From Brachycybe producta (lineage: Eukaryota > Arthropoda > Diplopoda > Playtdesmida > Andrognathidae): a stretch of DNA of 64,000 nt. Made by a program: the position numbers and the translations under genes. The notes under the pieces are model-generated. The model was given only the letters and a program-made list of their open reading frames with translations. It did no database searches and was not told the DNA's origin. The first letter of the stretch is position 1. The number at the start of each line of letters is the position of its first letter. Below, in pieces: positions 43,430 to 54,300 of this stretch. The stretch spans positions 811,001 through 875,000 of the forward strand of contig JAUPFP010000001.1 of the NCBI GenBank assembly GCA_036925085.1. Reading direction: 5' to 3'.

Positions 43430-43835
43430 AAGAAAAAAATTTAATATATTTTCATGCCGATATCTTTCAAAATAAACAATTATATCTGTAATATGAACTC
43501 AATTTTTAAAAAAATGTAAAACTAATTAAAAATCATTACTTTATGTTAAAACTGTCAGAAACGGGTTTTTTTCAGGGTTGGCAATTGGAAAAAATATAAG
43601 TTCCGATTCCGATACCAATAAATTGAATATTTTCGATTTCGAATCCAAATTTTAATATTTTTTCGGATTATTCCAATTGTAATACTTTTCCCCGAAAATG
43701 TTTTTGATGCCAATTCCGGATTATCGATTAAATTCCGATTCCAATTCTAATAACCATCCTTGGTTTTTTTAAAGATATATGCAACAATTTTTTTCTTCTT
43801 CTGTGACTCTTCTAGTTTCTAAAATAACTTTGAAT
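43430..43835. repeat. Family A copy interrupted by hAT-like element
   Basis: The left half (TTTTCATGCCGATATCTTTC, AAAATAAAC) ends near 43520. The right end ACTCTTCTAGTTTCTAAAAT is at about 43805. The hAT-like insertion at 43573-43762 separates them. Confidence 0.55.
43573..43762. mobile_element. hAT-like non-autonomous element, 8-bp target duplication
   Basis: Starts CAGGGTTGGCAATTGG and ends AACCATCCTTG (inverse CAAGGATGG). The 8-mer GTTTTTTT directly abuts both ends. CAGGG-type ends with an 8-bp duplication are hAT hallmarks. The homopolymer duplication is weak evidence by itself. The interior is rich in CCGATTCC words. Confidence 0.55.
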
Positions 43836-45326
43836 GAATTTATTCTTCAAACTGCTTTTTTTCTTTCTAGTTTGTCTAACGTTAGAATTAATTTTGCTGT
43901 AAGTCTCAAAATCACGCTGGAAATTTTTATTGCTGTAATATATAATTAATATAATAATAAATCTCGGATGTTTTAATCATCCTTTAAAATTTTAAAACAT
44001 CAACAAATTTTCGTTATAGCTTAAAATATACAATTTATTTGTAATTTTTTTCTCTCTTAATTTATTATCTGTTTTTGGAATATTTTCTGTGTAAATCAAG
44101 AACAGAATTGACAATAACTTATCCAAATGAAAGAATAGTGATGACCGTTAGGTGGCAGCAGTTGTTGAATTATTGTATATATCTTATCCATGGTAAAAAC
44201 TGCTATCTAGCCTCCTCCACCACACCTATTTATTGCATGGTTGTTTGATTAAAATCCATTTGTTTAGGAACAAAATTCACAAATCAATTTGAACTTTAAT
44301 TACTTATATTAAAATTAATTAAGAAGCTGAGAATCAATTTCTATTGAATTTGAATCCATTACAAACATTTTCCATAAATATATTTGCATTTCAAATTAAT
44401 ATTTGCATAATTAAGTAATAATCTTAATTAAGATACTTACGCAAATTAAATTTAGAAAACCGTATATAAAAATAGTGCATTTTGTAAAATAATAATCCTA
44501 ATTTGTTTAACCCTGTTTTATTGTGTTAAGTAATGTTACGTAACGCCACGTTGCGCAACACTTTCGAGGTTAATCTGAAATATCAGAGCCAAAAAGCAAA
44601 ATACTACCTTTGAACGAGGCTAGACAGCAGTTCTAAAGCTATATGGCCGCACTCTAAAATATAACTTAAAATAAAGCTAAGCTTAAAACGTGAAAGCAAT
44701 GACAAAAATCTCTATGGTGCATCTATGGAAAGGTTATAAGTTTAACTTTGTTTAAGCTTAGCTTCGGTTTAAGCAATATTTTAGAATACTTCCATTAGAT
44801 TTAGACCACAGTTCCATGGATTAGGATCATTACGCATCCGATTACTAACGGGACGGGTACATTTTCAAGGTTAACATTATTCTTTCATTTCGATTTCATT
44901 TCGGGACTGAGACGGTTGGAGGTGGAGGCTAGTATTAGAGTAGTACAGAAAAATGCCAAACATGCCAGCGCTCCATGCCAAAGACTAGACTGTCGCCCTC
45001 CCAAAGCCTTACTAGCCTCCACCTCCAATCATCACGGCTTAAAATGGACGGCTTTATTTCGAAGACTTTATCAAACCGACTAAAGGCTCGAAAAACAGTT
45101 ATTTTGCGTAACCGCAAGGCAGGAACCTTTCGAGTAATCACCGAGATGGTCAGTCGGCTTCCGAATTATCATCTCATTCTCGTATAATAATAATATATAA
45201 TATCGCTCGATATGTTCACAAACTATTTTGTGGAATGTGCGTACAGTTACGTCCATTTATATGACACTCATTTGAATATAATTTCCTCCATTAAAAACTA
45301 GAAAGGCAGAACTCATCTATATGTTG

Positions 45327-48300
45327 TTAAGCTGTGACCACTTGAGTTCCGAACGTCTTCCTCAATTGCTCGAAAAATACGAACATGCAGATCGTGTGCG
45401 GTGCGAGACGTACGAACGCAGGAATGTAACCCTATTTAGTGGAACCAATAAAATATAGTATTAATTTTTACAGTAACCACAATCATGTTCTTTTTAATCA
45501 AAAAGGCTGGTTAGAGGCTAGAGTTTTCTAGTTTTTGGTCTAAGTCAATTAATTTTGCCCTACTAATTAATAACTTGAAAACTAGCCTCTAAATAGTCGT
45601 AATTGTGTTAATAAATTTAAGGAAAAGTTTAAATTGCAGTTTTCTCACCTTAAAAAACCCGAGAGGTCCAACCTGAGCGGTGACAACACAACAATGCCAT
45701 AAACTCTATTTACAATAATACCGAATGGAAAAGAGAAAATGTTACATTTTTTTTTGTAATTTTGCATAATTTCAAATATTTTCAAATATACTCTGTATTC
45801 TCCCGGTTTTGCATTCATCATTCTCGTCTTCAGAACATCTAACGGTTGAGTTAAAGTTGTTGCAATCGCACCCTAAAACGCAAACATAAAAAAAACCTCA
45901 TCTTGTTTCGTATACAAATTAAAAAAAACTAGAAATACAAAAAGTGTTCCTTACGGCAGTTGAACTCGCGACCAAATGAGTTACGAGATTATCTGAAAAA
46001 TATGGCGTCTCTATCATCATTTGTTTCACCTGATCGTAAAATGATAACTGAAAAAAGAATGGAAAAAACAAAATTGATTTTGAAAAACAGATTGCAAATA
46101 ATTTAAATGATAAATATTTTAATTTGAATAATTTAAATGATCGACGTAAGGAACTTTAATTTTATCCCTGGAGATCGTGCACAATTCAATACAATTTACC
46201 TGTCCGATGGTCATAAGAACGGCACGAGACGTCGCAGTTGTAGCTCCAGAAAACAGTCCTTTAACACCTTCCGACCGTAAAACCTTCCAAAGGCCATCTA
46301 TGGCATGTTTATAACTGCAAAAGACGAACAATTATGAACGGAAAAATTCTCTCTTTACTTTCTCATTACTTTCGTCGTTGTTCAACTGGCAATTTGATAT
46401 CGTTTTGCATCCTGAAAAGTAAAAAAAAAATTAGCATCTTTAAGAAACTAATATGGTTCTCGATGATGTTTGCGTACCGAACGTTGACCATGTCCGCAGG
46501 AGTTCCGACTAATCCACCGCAAGCTCCACCAACCGCTGCCATCAGTACTTTAGTATGAAATGGAATGACTTCGTTCGGTTTCGTAAGTCGTTGTTTAGTT
46601 ACTTCGTAGATTCCGAACCTCGTTGTGGAATATGTTAACTGAAAAAAAGATTTGTTAGGAAAAACGTCATTTTTTTTAAGTTTTCAAAAATAAATTAGAC
46701 GTTTTTTTTTTAGAAACTAGAAGAGTAAATGAATCATTTATGGAGATTTTCATATTGATATATTTAAAAAATAAACTTTTTATGATAAGTTTCAAAATGA
46801 ATAACATTTTTGTGAAAAAGTTTTGGCTCAACGTGAAGTGAAAAATTATTTGCAATTTGTCCAAATCTCATTAACTTTTCTAGTTTGTAAAACTCTTAAT
46901 CTCTGCTTGTTCTAAAATGCAGAATAAATATAGGATTAGCTATTACCATTGTTCTCCATCATTTGCATATTAATTATTTTTATAAAAACGTTATTATGTA
47001 TTAATAATTATATTAATTAATTTTTAAACTTTTAAGTGATTAATTAAAAAATTAAAATACTTGATTTTAAATCAAGTATTTTAACTTTTTAATTAATCAC
47101 TTAAAAGTTTCAAAAATTAAAGAAAAAAATCTTCAAAATACGAAAATTAAAACAATTTATTTATTATTAAAAATAAATAAAATATCTCAATTAAATTAAA
47201 AAATAAAATAACTCAATTAAATTAAAAAAAAATTAGACTATCTCAAATTAAAAAATCTTAATGATTTTCTTAATTTAATTGTAATATTTTAATTTTTTTA
47301 AATTTAATTGAGTTATTTTAAATTAATTTCTTTGGAAATTTTCAATTCAATTAAAAGCACCCTCAAATGATAAATTTTTAACCTTTAAGTCTATTTTTAA
47401 CTTTTTATAATATTATATGATGAATCATGATATTTTGCAAATTAAAATGACACCATACAATTTTATTCACAGCGCGATACCTAATAACTTAAGTCTTATT
47501 AATAGCGTAATACCAATAACGTATAATAATTACGGAAATGTCCTCATTTCCTTTTTTGCCAATAAAACTTCTTCATAAATTTTTTTATTGACAATAAAAA
47601 AAATTATGAAGAAATTAAAGGCAGGAAATTTAATAATTTAAGTATAAAACAGACTACGGGGGGGGGGGGGAAGGTCATATTGGCTTCATTAACATGACGT
47701 CATGTCACCTCGTCCTTAAACATTAACGAGGTATGAAAAGAAAATTATAGACACCCGTATTCTACTATTATTAACATTTTGAAGCACGTAACTCTACAGA
47801 TCAAGAATAAACCAACATGGCGATTTCGCCATTGGACATCCGAAGTAAAAAACACGTACATAAACTCTTACTTCAATAAACTAACGTCATGTCACCACTA
47901 TTAAGGGAGAAAAGCTATTGTGGGACAGTCCAAGTTAGTTTCACGTTGCAACGAACAGATGACGCAGCAATCGCTCAAACCCCTTCCCAATAATACCTTT
48001 GTAAGGAATAAAACGGATTACAGCGCCACTTATAGGTCGATACGTAAAACACACTTTACAGGTAAGTGTCCGCGCTCATTCTTTTTCACTCACCTGCCGT
48101 AACAAGGACGCGCTGAGGCCGCTATAAAGAGCTAAAACTCCTTGATGACGTACGATATTGATCGTCATTCGTACAATTCCCACCTTATTCTGTTGTTGCG
48201 TTTGCAAATGAACCTATTTTGCATAAAAAAATATCACAAATAAACGTTTTAAGTTTTTAGCTTTTAAAGTACCGTAGACGCACCTTTAGCAGATCTAACG

Positions 48301-48376
48301 GATGCGTGCAGCACGCGGCACCCGCGCCAGCTAACCCGCCAAAATACCACTTTGCAACGCGCGTATTTTCACCCAT
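45327..48376 (-). CDS. SLC25A10: Mitochondrial dicarboxylate carrier SLC25A10, 9 exons, complete
   Basis: Inner-membrane carrier exchanging malate or succinate for phosphate and sulfur anions. Exons in coding order: 48284-48376, 48094-48213, 46478-46638, 46370-46411, 46200-46314, 45955-46047, 45792-45872, 45649-45705, 45327-45431. They sum to 867 nt, giving 288 aa (human 287), all phases consistent. The three mitochondrial-carrier signatures are visible: THPLDLLKVHLQTQQ, GTPADMVNVRMQND and TQPLDVLKTRMMN. So are family-specific segments KWYFGGLAGAGAACCTHP, LALYSGLSASLLRQ, LFSGATTATSRAVLMTIGQ and FVFFEQLRKTFG. The start ATG opens MGENTRVAKWYF. Intron 2 (1.45 kb) contains a family A copy, a long palindrome and a G run. 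Confidence 0.96.
45509..45595. repeat. Family D GAGGCTAG palindrome, SLC25A10 last intron
   Basis: GGTTAGAGGCTAGAGTTTTC is mirrored by GAAAACTAGCCTCTAAATAG. Same family as 8164-8225. Confidence 0.65.
46700..46895. repeat. Family A foldback element, SLC25A10 intron 2
   Basis: TTTTTAGAAACTAGAAGAGT at the left, TTTTCATATTGATATATTTA inside, and ACTTTTCTAGTTTGTAAAAC at the right. Confidence 0.65.
47026..47110. repeat. Near-perfect 85-bp palindrome, SLC25A10 intron 2
   Basis: AAACTTTTAAGTGATTAATT runs inward to ACTTGATTT, then AAATCAAGT runs back to AATTAATCACTTAAAAGTTT. There is essentially no loop. One or two mismatches are seen in the A/T arms. Confidence 0.85.
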
Positions 48377-49395
48377 AATTCAAGATTAAAATGGTTAAAT
48401 TAGATAGGAATTGAGACGTCCTTCAATGGAGCAGCTCAATAAACGTCCTCTGCGTCCGAAAAGGAGGAAAGAAAACGCGATTTTAGATTTTTTTAGGAGC
48501 TATAAAAGCGACGACGACCTTTGACCCTTTTTCCGTCATTACAGACAACCAGCCATTAAGTGACCACCCCTCGCGTGTTCCTAATAGAAATTGACCTCAA
48601 TACGCGGAGGGCGCACGTGACTAGCACACTTTAACAGATAATTCTAATCGTATGTGTCCAGTCAGTTACCATGGCAACCGAGATGAAATTACACGCGCGA
48701 CAATGATTGCATCATCTTCACAATCGTCTGATATAATTTTTTTTTTTTGAATGAAAATTAATGAGAAGATTGTAGCGGATATGACGTCATTATCGTTTTA
48801 GCCGCTAGCCGTTGACCTTCACTAAAAAAAAGCGCGGGAGGTTTAAAATAAAATCCACGCGTAGTGGTTTTATACACTTCGCATTGTAGCTGTTTTGTGA
48901 CGTCACAATAGAAATTAACGATTTTTAATAATTTAATAAAAACAATAAGAACAAAATTCTATAATAATAAAAATTTTGAAATTCCAAACATTTCACTGTT
49001 TTGAACGAAAAAAAATTAAAATTTGTAAATATTTTAGAAATTTATTATTTTTTTTTTTAAAAAAAATCTCAAATTAAAATTGTAAAATTTCAGATTATTT
49101 TTAGAAATTATTACAATTTTAAGCAATTTTTACAACTGTGAAAATTTCAGAAAAAAAAATTATGTAAAAATCTAAAAGTTTTTTTTAAAAAAAGTTTTTA
49201 AATTCTAGAATTTTAGATTTTTTAAAATCTAAAATTTTTTAAGATTCTAAATATCTTAAAATTTTAGATTTTAAAAAATCTAAAATTCTACAATTTAAAA
49301 AGTTTTTTAAAAATCTAAATTTTAAATAATTTTTAATAAAAATATGAATTTTTAAAAAATGCAAAAGTTTCAGATTTTATTTTTAAAACTTTTTT
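48377..49395. other. SLC25A10 5' flank, no gene seen
   Basis: The first ~400 bp are less AT-rich (TGACGTCA near 48782, GTGACGTCACAAT near 48897) and probably hold the SLC25A10 promoter. From 48960 the sequence is simple A/T text with many short self-complementary stretches (AAAATCTAAAATT). Confidence 0.5.
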
Positions 49396-49399
49396 TTTT

Positions 49400-51150
49400 A
49401 AAAAAAATATGAAATTATGCAAAAATTACGTTAATTTAATAAATGTAAATAAAAGATTCACATTTTATTTTTACTAAAAAATTTAAAAAATGTGAAATTC
49501 TGCAAAAAAAAAATTATGTTAATTTATTAAATGTGAAAATTAAACAATTTTTTTTAAAAAAAAAATTATGAAATTATGCAAAAATTACGTTAATTTAATA
49601 AATGTAAATAAAAGATTCACATTTTATTTTTACTAAAAAATTTAAAAAATGTGAAATTCTGCAAAAAAAAAATTATGCTAATTTATTAAATGTGAAAATT
49701 AAACAATTTTTTTTAAAAAAAAAATATGAAATTATGCAAAAATTACGTTAATTTAATAAATGTAAATAAAAGATTCACATTTTATTTTTACTAAAAAATT
49801 TAAAAAATGTGAAATTCTGCAAAAAAAAAAAATTATGCTAATTTATTAAATGTGAAAATTAAACAATTTTTTTTAAAAAAAAAAATATGAAATTATGCAA
49901 AAATTACGTTAATTTAATAAATGTAAATAAAAGATTCACATTTTATTTTTACTAAAAAATTTAAAAAATGTGAAATTCTGCAAAAAAAAAATTATGCTAA
50001 TTTATTAAATGTGAAAATTAAACAATTTTTTTTAAAAAAAAAAATATGAAATTATGCAAAAATTACGTTAATTTAATAAATGTAAATAAAAGATTCACAT
50101 TTTATTTTTACTAAAAAATTTAAAAAATGTGAAATTCTGCAAAAAAAAAATTATGCTAATTTATTAAATGTGAAAATTAAACAATTTTTTTTAAAAAAAA
50201 AAATATGAAATTATGCAAAAATTACGTTAATTTAATAAATGTAAATAAAAGATTCACATTTTATTTTTACTAAAAAATTTAAAAAATGTGAAATTCTGCA
50301 AAAAAAAAATTATGCTAATTTATTAAATGTGAAAATTAAACAATTTTTTTTAAAAAAAAAAATATGAAATTATGCAAAAATTACGTTAATTTAATAAATG
50401 TAAATAAAAGATTCACATTTTATTTTTACTAAAAAATTTAAAAAATGTGAAATTCTGCAAAAAAAAAATTATGCTAATTTATTAAATGTGAAAATTAAAC
50501 AATTTTTTTAAAAAAAAAAATATGAAATTATGCAAAAATTACGTTAATTTAATAAATGTAAATAAAAGATTCACATTTTATTTTTACTAAAAAATTTAAA
50601 AAATGTGAAATTCTGCAAAAAAAAAATTATGCTAATTTATTAAATGTGAAAATTAAACAATTTTTTTTAAAAAAAAAATATGAAATTATGCAAAAATTAC
50701 GTTAATTTAATAAATGTAAATAAAAGATTCACATTTTATTTTTACTAAAAAATTTAAAAAATGTGAAATTCTGCAAAAAAAAAATTATGCTAATTTATTA
50801 AATGTGAAAATTAAACAATTTTTTTTAAAAAAAAAATATGAAATTATGCAAAAATTACGTTAATTTAATAAATGTAAATAAAATATTCACATTTTATTTT
50901 TACTAAAAAATTTAAAAAATGTGAAATTTTGCAAAAAAAAAATTATGCTAATTTATTAAATGTAAAAATTAAACAATTTTTTTAAAAAAAAAATATGAAA
51001 TTATGCAAAAATTACGTTAATTTAATAAATGTAAATAAAAGATTCACATTTTATTTTTACTAAAAAATTTAAAAAATGTGAAATTCTGCAAAAAAAAAAA
51101 ATTATGTTAATTTATTAAATGTGAAAATTAAACAATTTTTTTTTTTTAAA
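49400..51150 (+). repeat. ~159-bp AT-rich satellite, 11 tandem copies
   Basis: GAAATTATGCAAAAATTACG recurs at 49411, 49570, 49728, 49889, 50048, 50207, 50366, 50524, 50682, 50840 and 50997 (steps 157-161, differing mainly in A/T-run lengths). Each unit also holds AGATTCACATTTTATTTTTA and its near inverse AAAAAATGTGAAATTCTGC, so monomers can fold. Copies are nearly identical. It lies between KIF19's 3' end and SLC25A10's 5' end. Confidence 0.97.
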
Positions 51151-51363
51151 AATTGTTTAAAATAAAATTAAACTATAAGTCTATAACAATAAAATAAATT
51201 TGATGCATAAAATTATTAATGAAATATCACTTAGTCAGATATTAATAATTTTTATTATGAATTTTATGGAAGAATTGCTGAAAATGCATCAGTGGCAAAA
51301 AGAAACACTTTGCCAGTTATTTTGTACATAACAAAGGTACTACTGGTGATGACTGATAAGAAG

Positions 51364-54300
51364 TCAAGACGAAGCTTTTGCACTTTGAAGCCGATTGCTT
51401 TCGTCGGTTAACGCAAAAGTTGACTCTTCTGCTGTCCTTCTCGTACTATGGGTTGCACCATTCAATTGATTGTACGGTGTTCCACCATTACCAATGTGCG
51501 ATGACGGACTCGAGGTTGTCGTAATTTCATTTTTGAGATCATCTACGAAACAAAAATTAAAAAACATTCAAGAACAGAAATATTAAATCAAAATAGGCCT
51601 ATATAAAACAATATAGAGATCGCCTGATTGGACAGGCGCCTGACCGATTCAATAATAGCCTTATGAATCAGACAGGCGCCTGACAAACCGGACAAATGAA
51701 GCACCTGATGGACTCGAGAGGTGCCTAATGTTACAAAAGTCTGGCGAAGCAGATATGCGCCTTACGGATCGGACAAACTCTTTGACCGAACCGAAAGAAG
51801 CCGTACTGATTAGACAGACGCCTGATAGACCACACACGATAGACTGCGCAGGCGCCTTATAGATACCCGATATAAAATGTTATGTACCAACCGAGAGAAG
51901 CAACTCTCATGTTGTCAACAATCGTTGTAGTTGCCGACGATTCCGAAGTACCGAATGTCGGAGGATAGTAAACTGGAGGTTTCGGATAAGCAAAACCAAA
52001 ATCCCTATTATCGGATTTGTTTTCTTCTTTCATTTCATTGGTGTTCTGTTGTGTCGGTACCTAAAGACAACAATTTGTTAAATTTAAAAAAAAAACCACT
52101 TCAACTTGAACCCTCTAATGCAGGATTCAAGTTAAAGTAAAGTTTCCTTCTTTGAGCTTTTTAGTAATTGGAAACTTACCACCCGCCTCCTGTGAAGTAC
52201 AGACTTGTTTCCGATACCGTTCGTAACATTCGGTCGAGAAATAGCAGCAGTACCGTTACTACTTCTAAAACAGAAAACAGTACGTCACAATATTCGTAAC
52301 ATTCTCGAATCAGAAAAAAAGGAAGAAGAGAAAAAGTTGCGCATTTTAAGAAAACATTCCATGAAAATTAATAAAGAAAAACTACAAATCTACAGCTATT
52401 TTTTTTTTCAAACAATAAAATTTAATCATTTATTAAGCAGGCATCGAAATTATATATTCATATAAATTAGAAAGAATTTCTTTTTCATGCTAATTAGTTC
52501 AGTCACGATAATAAGAAAAAAACAAAGCACAGAATCACTAAAATTAAAATAAAACTCTTGAACAGATTAGAGTGTATTTTGCAATTCTAGATTTTTTTTT
52601 AAAAAGCAACTTAAAGACGTTTTAAAAACCAGTTCATTTTCAACCTTCGGTTATTCTGTAGTTTTTCCGAAGAGCAACACTAACAATAAATTGAAAATGT
52701 GTTAGAAACTAGAACGGGTCACTGAATCACTTTAGTAGGTATTTTCATGTTGATATTTTAATTAAGAGGATAATTTTGAAACTAACTTAAAAAGCTTATT
52801 TTGAAAAATATATCAACATGAAAATACACTTGACTTACGTGATATTTAGCTACAATTCTAGTTTCTGTCCTTCCTTCTTGAGCAAAATTAAAAGAGATGA
52901 AAGTGTTTTAGAAACTAGAATTGTAGCTCAAGTCAAGTGGATTTTCATGTTGATATATTTTTCAAAATAAGCTTTTTATTTTGAAAATACTACTAAAGTG
53001 ATACAGCTACATTTCTAGTCTCTAAAACACTTTCATCTCTTTTAATTTTGCTCCAGAAAGGCAAGTTTAAAAATTGAAAGTGTCTTAAAAACTAGAAGAG
53101 TAATTGAGTAATTAATATACTTTTCTAGTTTCGAAAACACTTTCAATTTCTTCTTTAGTGTCCACTTCTTGAAATATAGAGAATAACCAAGAGTTACTTC
53201 CAATTAATAAGTTACAAATTTATTTTTATTTCAAGTTGCTTAAAAAAAAGTTTATCTAAAGATTAATTGTTACGATCATAAATATTAATTCTACAACAAA
53301 ACATCTACGAAGAATATGACAAATAAAATACAAAAGTTCTACATTCTAAAGAACAGAAGTAAGCTTTGAAAAAGCAGAAAAAAGCAGCCATTCATTTTTT
53401 TTGAATTTGTAGGTTTATATTGTTTCTTACAAAGACGACCCTCTGTGTTGTCGAAGCCGTGAGTTGGAGACAATTTCTCCGTTACGACGGTTGGCCGTTC
53501 GTATCGAAGTTCGCCTTGCGACAACTTCATTAATGTTACGAACACCTTCTTTGAAGCTACGTTCAGGTGACGACGGCGTCTCTTGGTTATCAATAGGTGG
53601 AAGGGAAAAAGTTGAGCTGCTCGAAACTGGAGGAGTCACTTCGAGACTAGAAAATAATTATCATATAAATCATAAATTAATAATTAAAATTAAGTGTTGC
53701 ATAAAATGAAACAAATTAGTATTTTGGTTATTTTACATTATGATTAAGATTTTTTACCTTCGAGAGGACTGTGTTTTATTCCTTTGTATGGGAGTTGTGT
53801 TTGTTAATCTACGAACTAAAACTCTGCTTTCTCTGAAAGAATTGTTTAAATGTTTAAAATTAAATTTAGTCTTATTTGAATTATCGGAGGCTCACTTTCT
53901 AAGCCGTGGAAGTGTCTGAGAAGTCGGATGATTATTACGACGGGCTGGAAACGATCTTCGTGAGTCCAAAGATGGTAGCGAAACGGTAGAATTCTAAACC
54001 AAAAAAAAAATGGCAAAATATACTAGAAAATTGTTTGTTTTATCAAAAAAGGTGCAAAATAATTAAATAAAAGATGCAAATTATTGTCATTATCATCAGA
54101 AGCAAATTTTAAGAAACCATTTATAGAATTCATTTCTTAAAAAAAGTTTTAATAAGTTATTACTTTATCCACGGTTGACTTTAAAGCTGTGCTTTGTCCT
54201 TGAGGTATTTCATCCATTTCAACTTTATATTGATTATATAAATCCTGTAGTTCAGGTGGACACTCCAAATGATTGCCTAAAATAAAATCATTTCTTATTT

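Larger units (their letters stand above)
42622..45326. other. DGKE-SLC25A10 intergenic region, repeats only
   Basis: 2.7 kb between two convergent genes. It contains a family A copy split by a hAT-like element (43430-43835), an inverted pair GGAGGTGGAGGCTAGTA / TACTAGCCTCCACCTCC (about 44919-45027) and AATAAAAAAGC near 43409. No exon seen. Confidence 0.6.

Noticed and set aside
44975..45187. 70-aa plus-strand ORF
   Set aside because: Lies on an inverted GGAGGTGGAGGCTAG repeat pair, with no homology or splice signals recognised.
49400..51150. Regular repeat array resembling a CRISPR array
   Set aside because: The whole 159-bp unit is repeated with no unique spacers, and the host is a eukaryote. 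It is a satellite.
53427..53639. KIF19 ending at the stop after RQHRGSSL
   Set aside because: A strong donor TT|GTAAGAAAC lies just before that stop. Three further exons to 51364 join with perfect phase.
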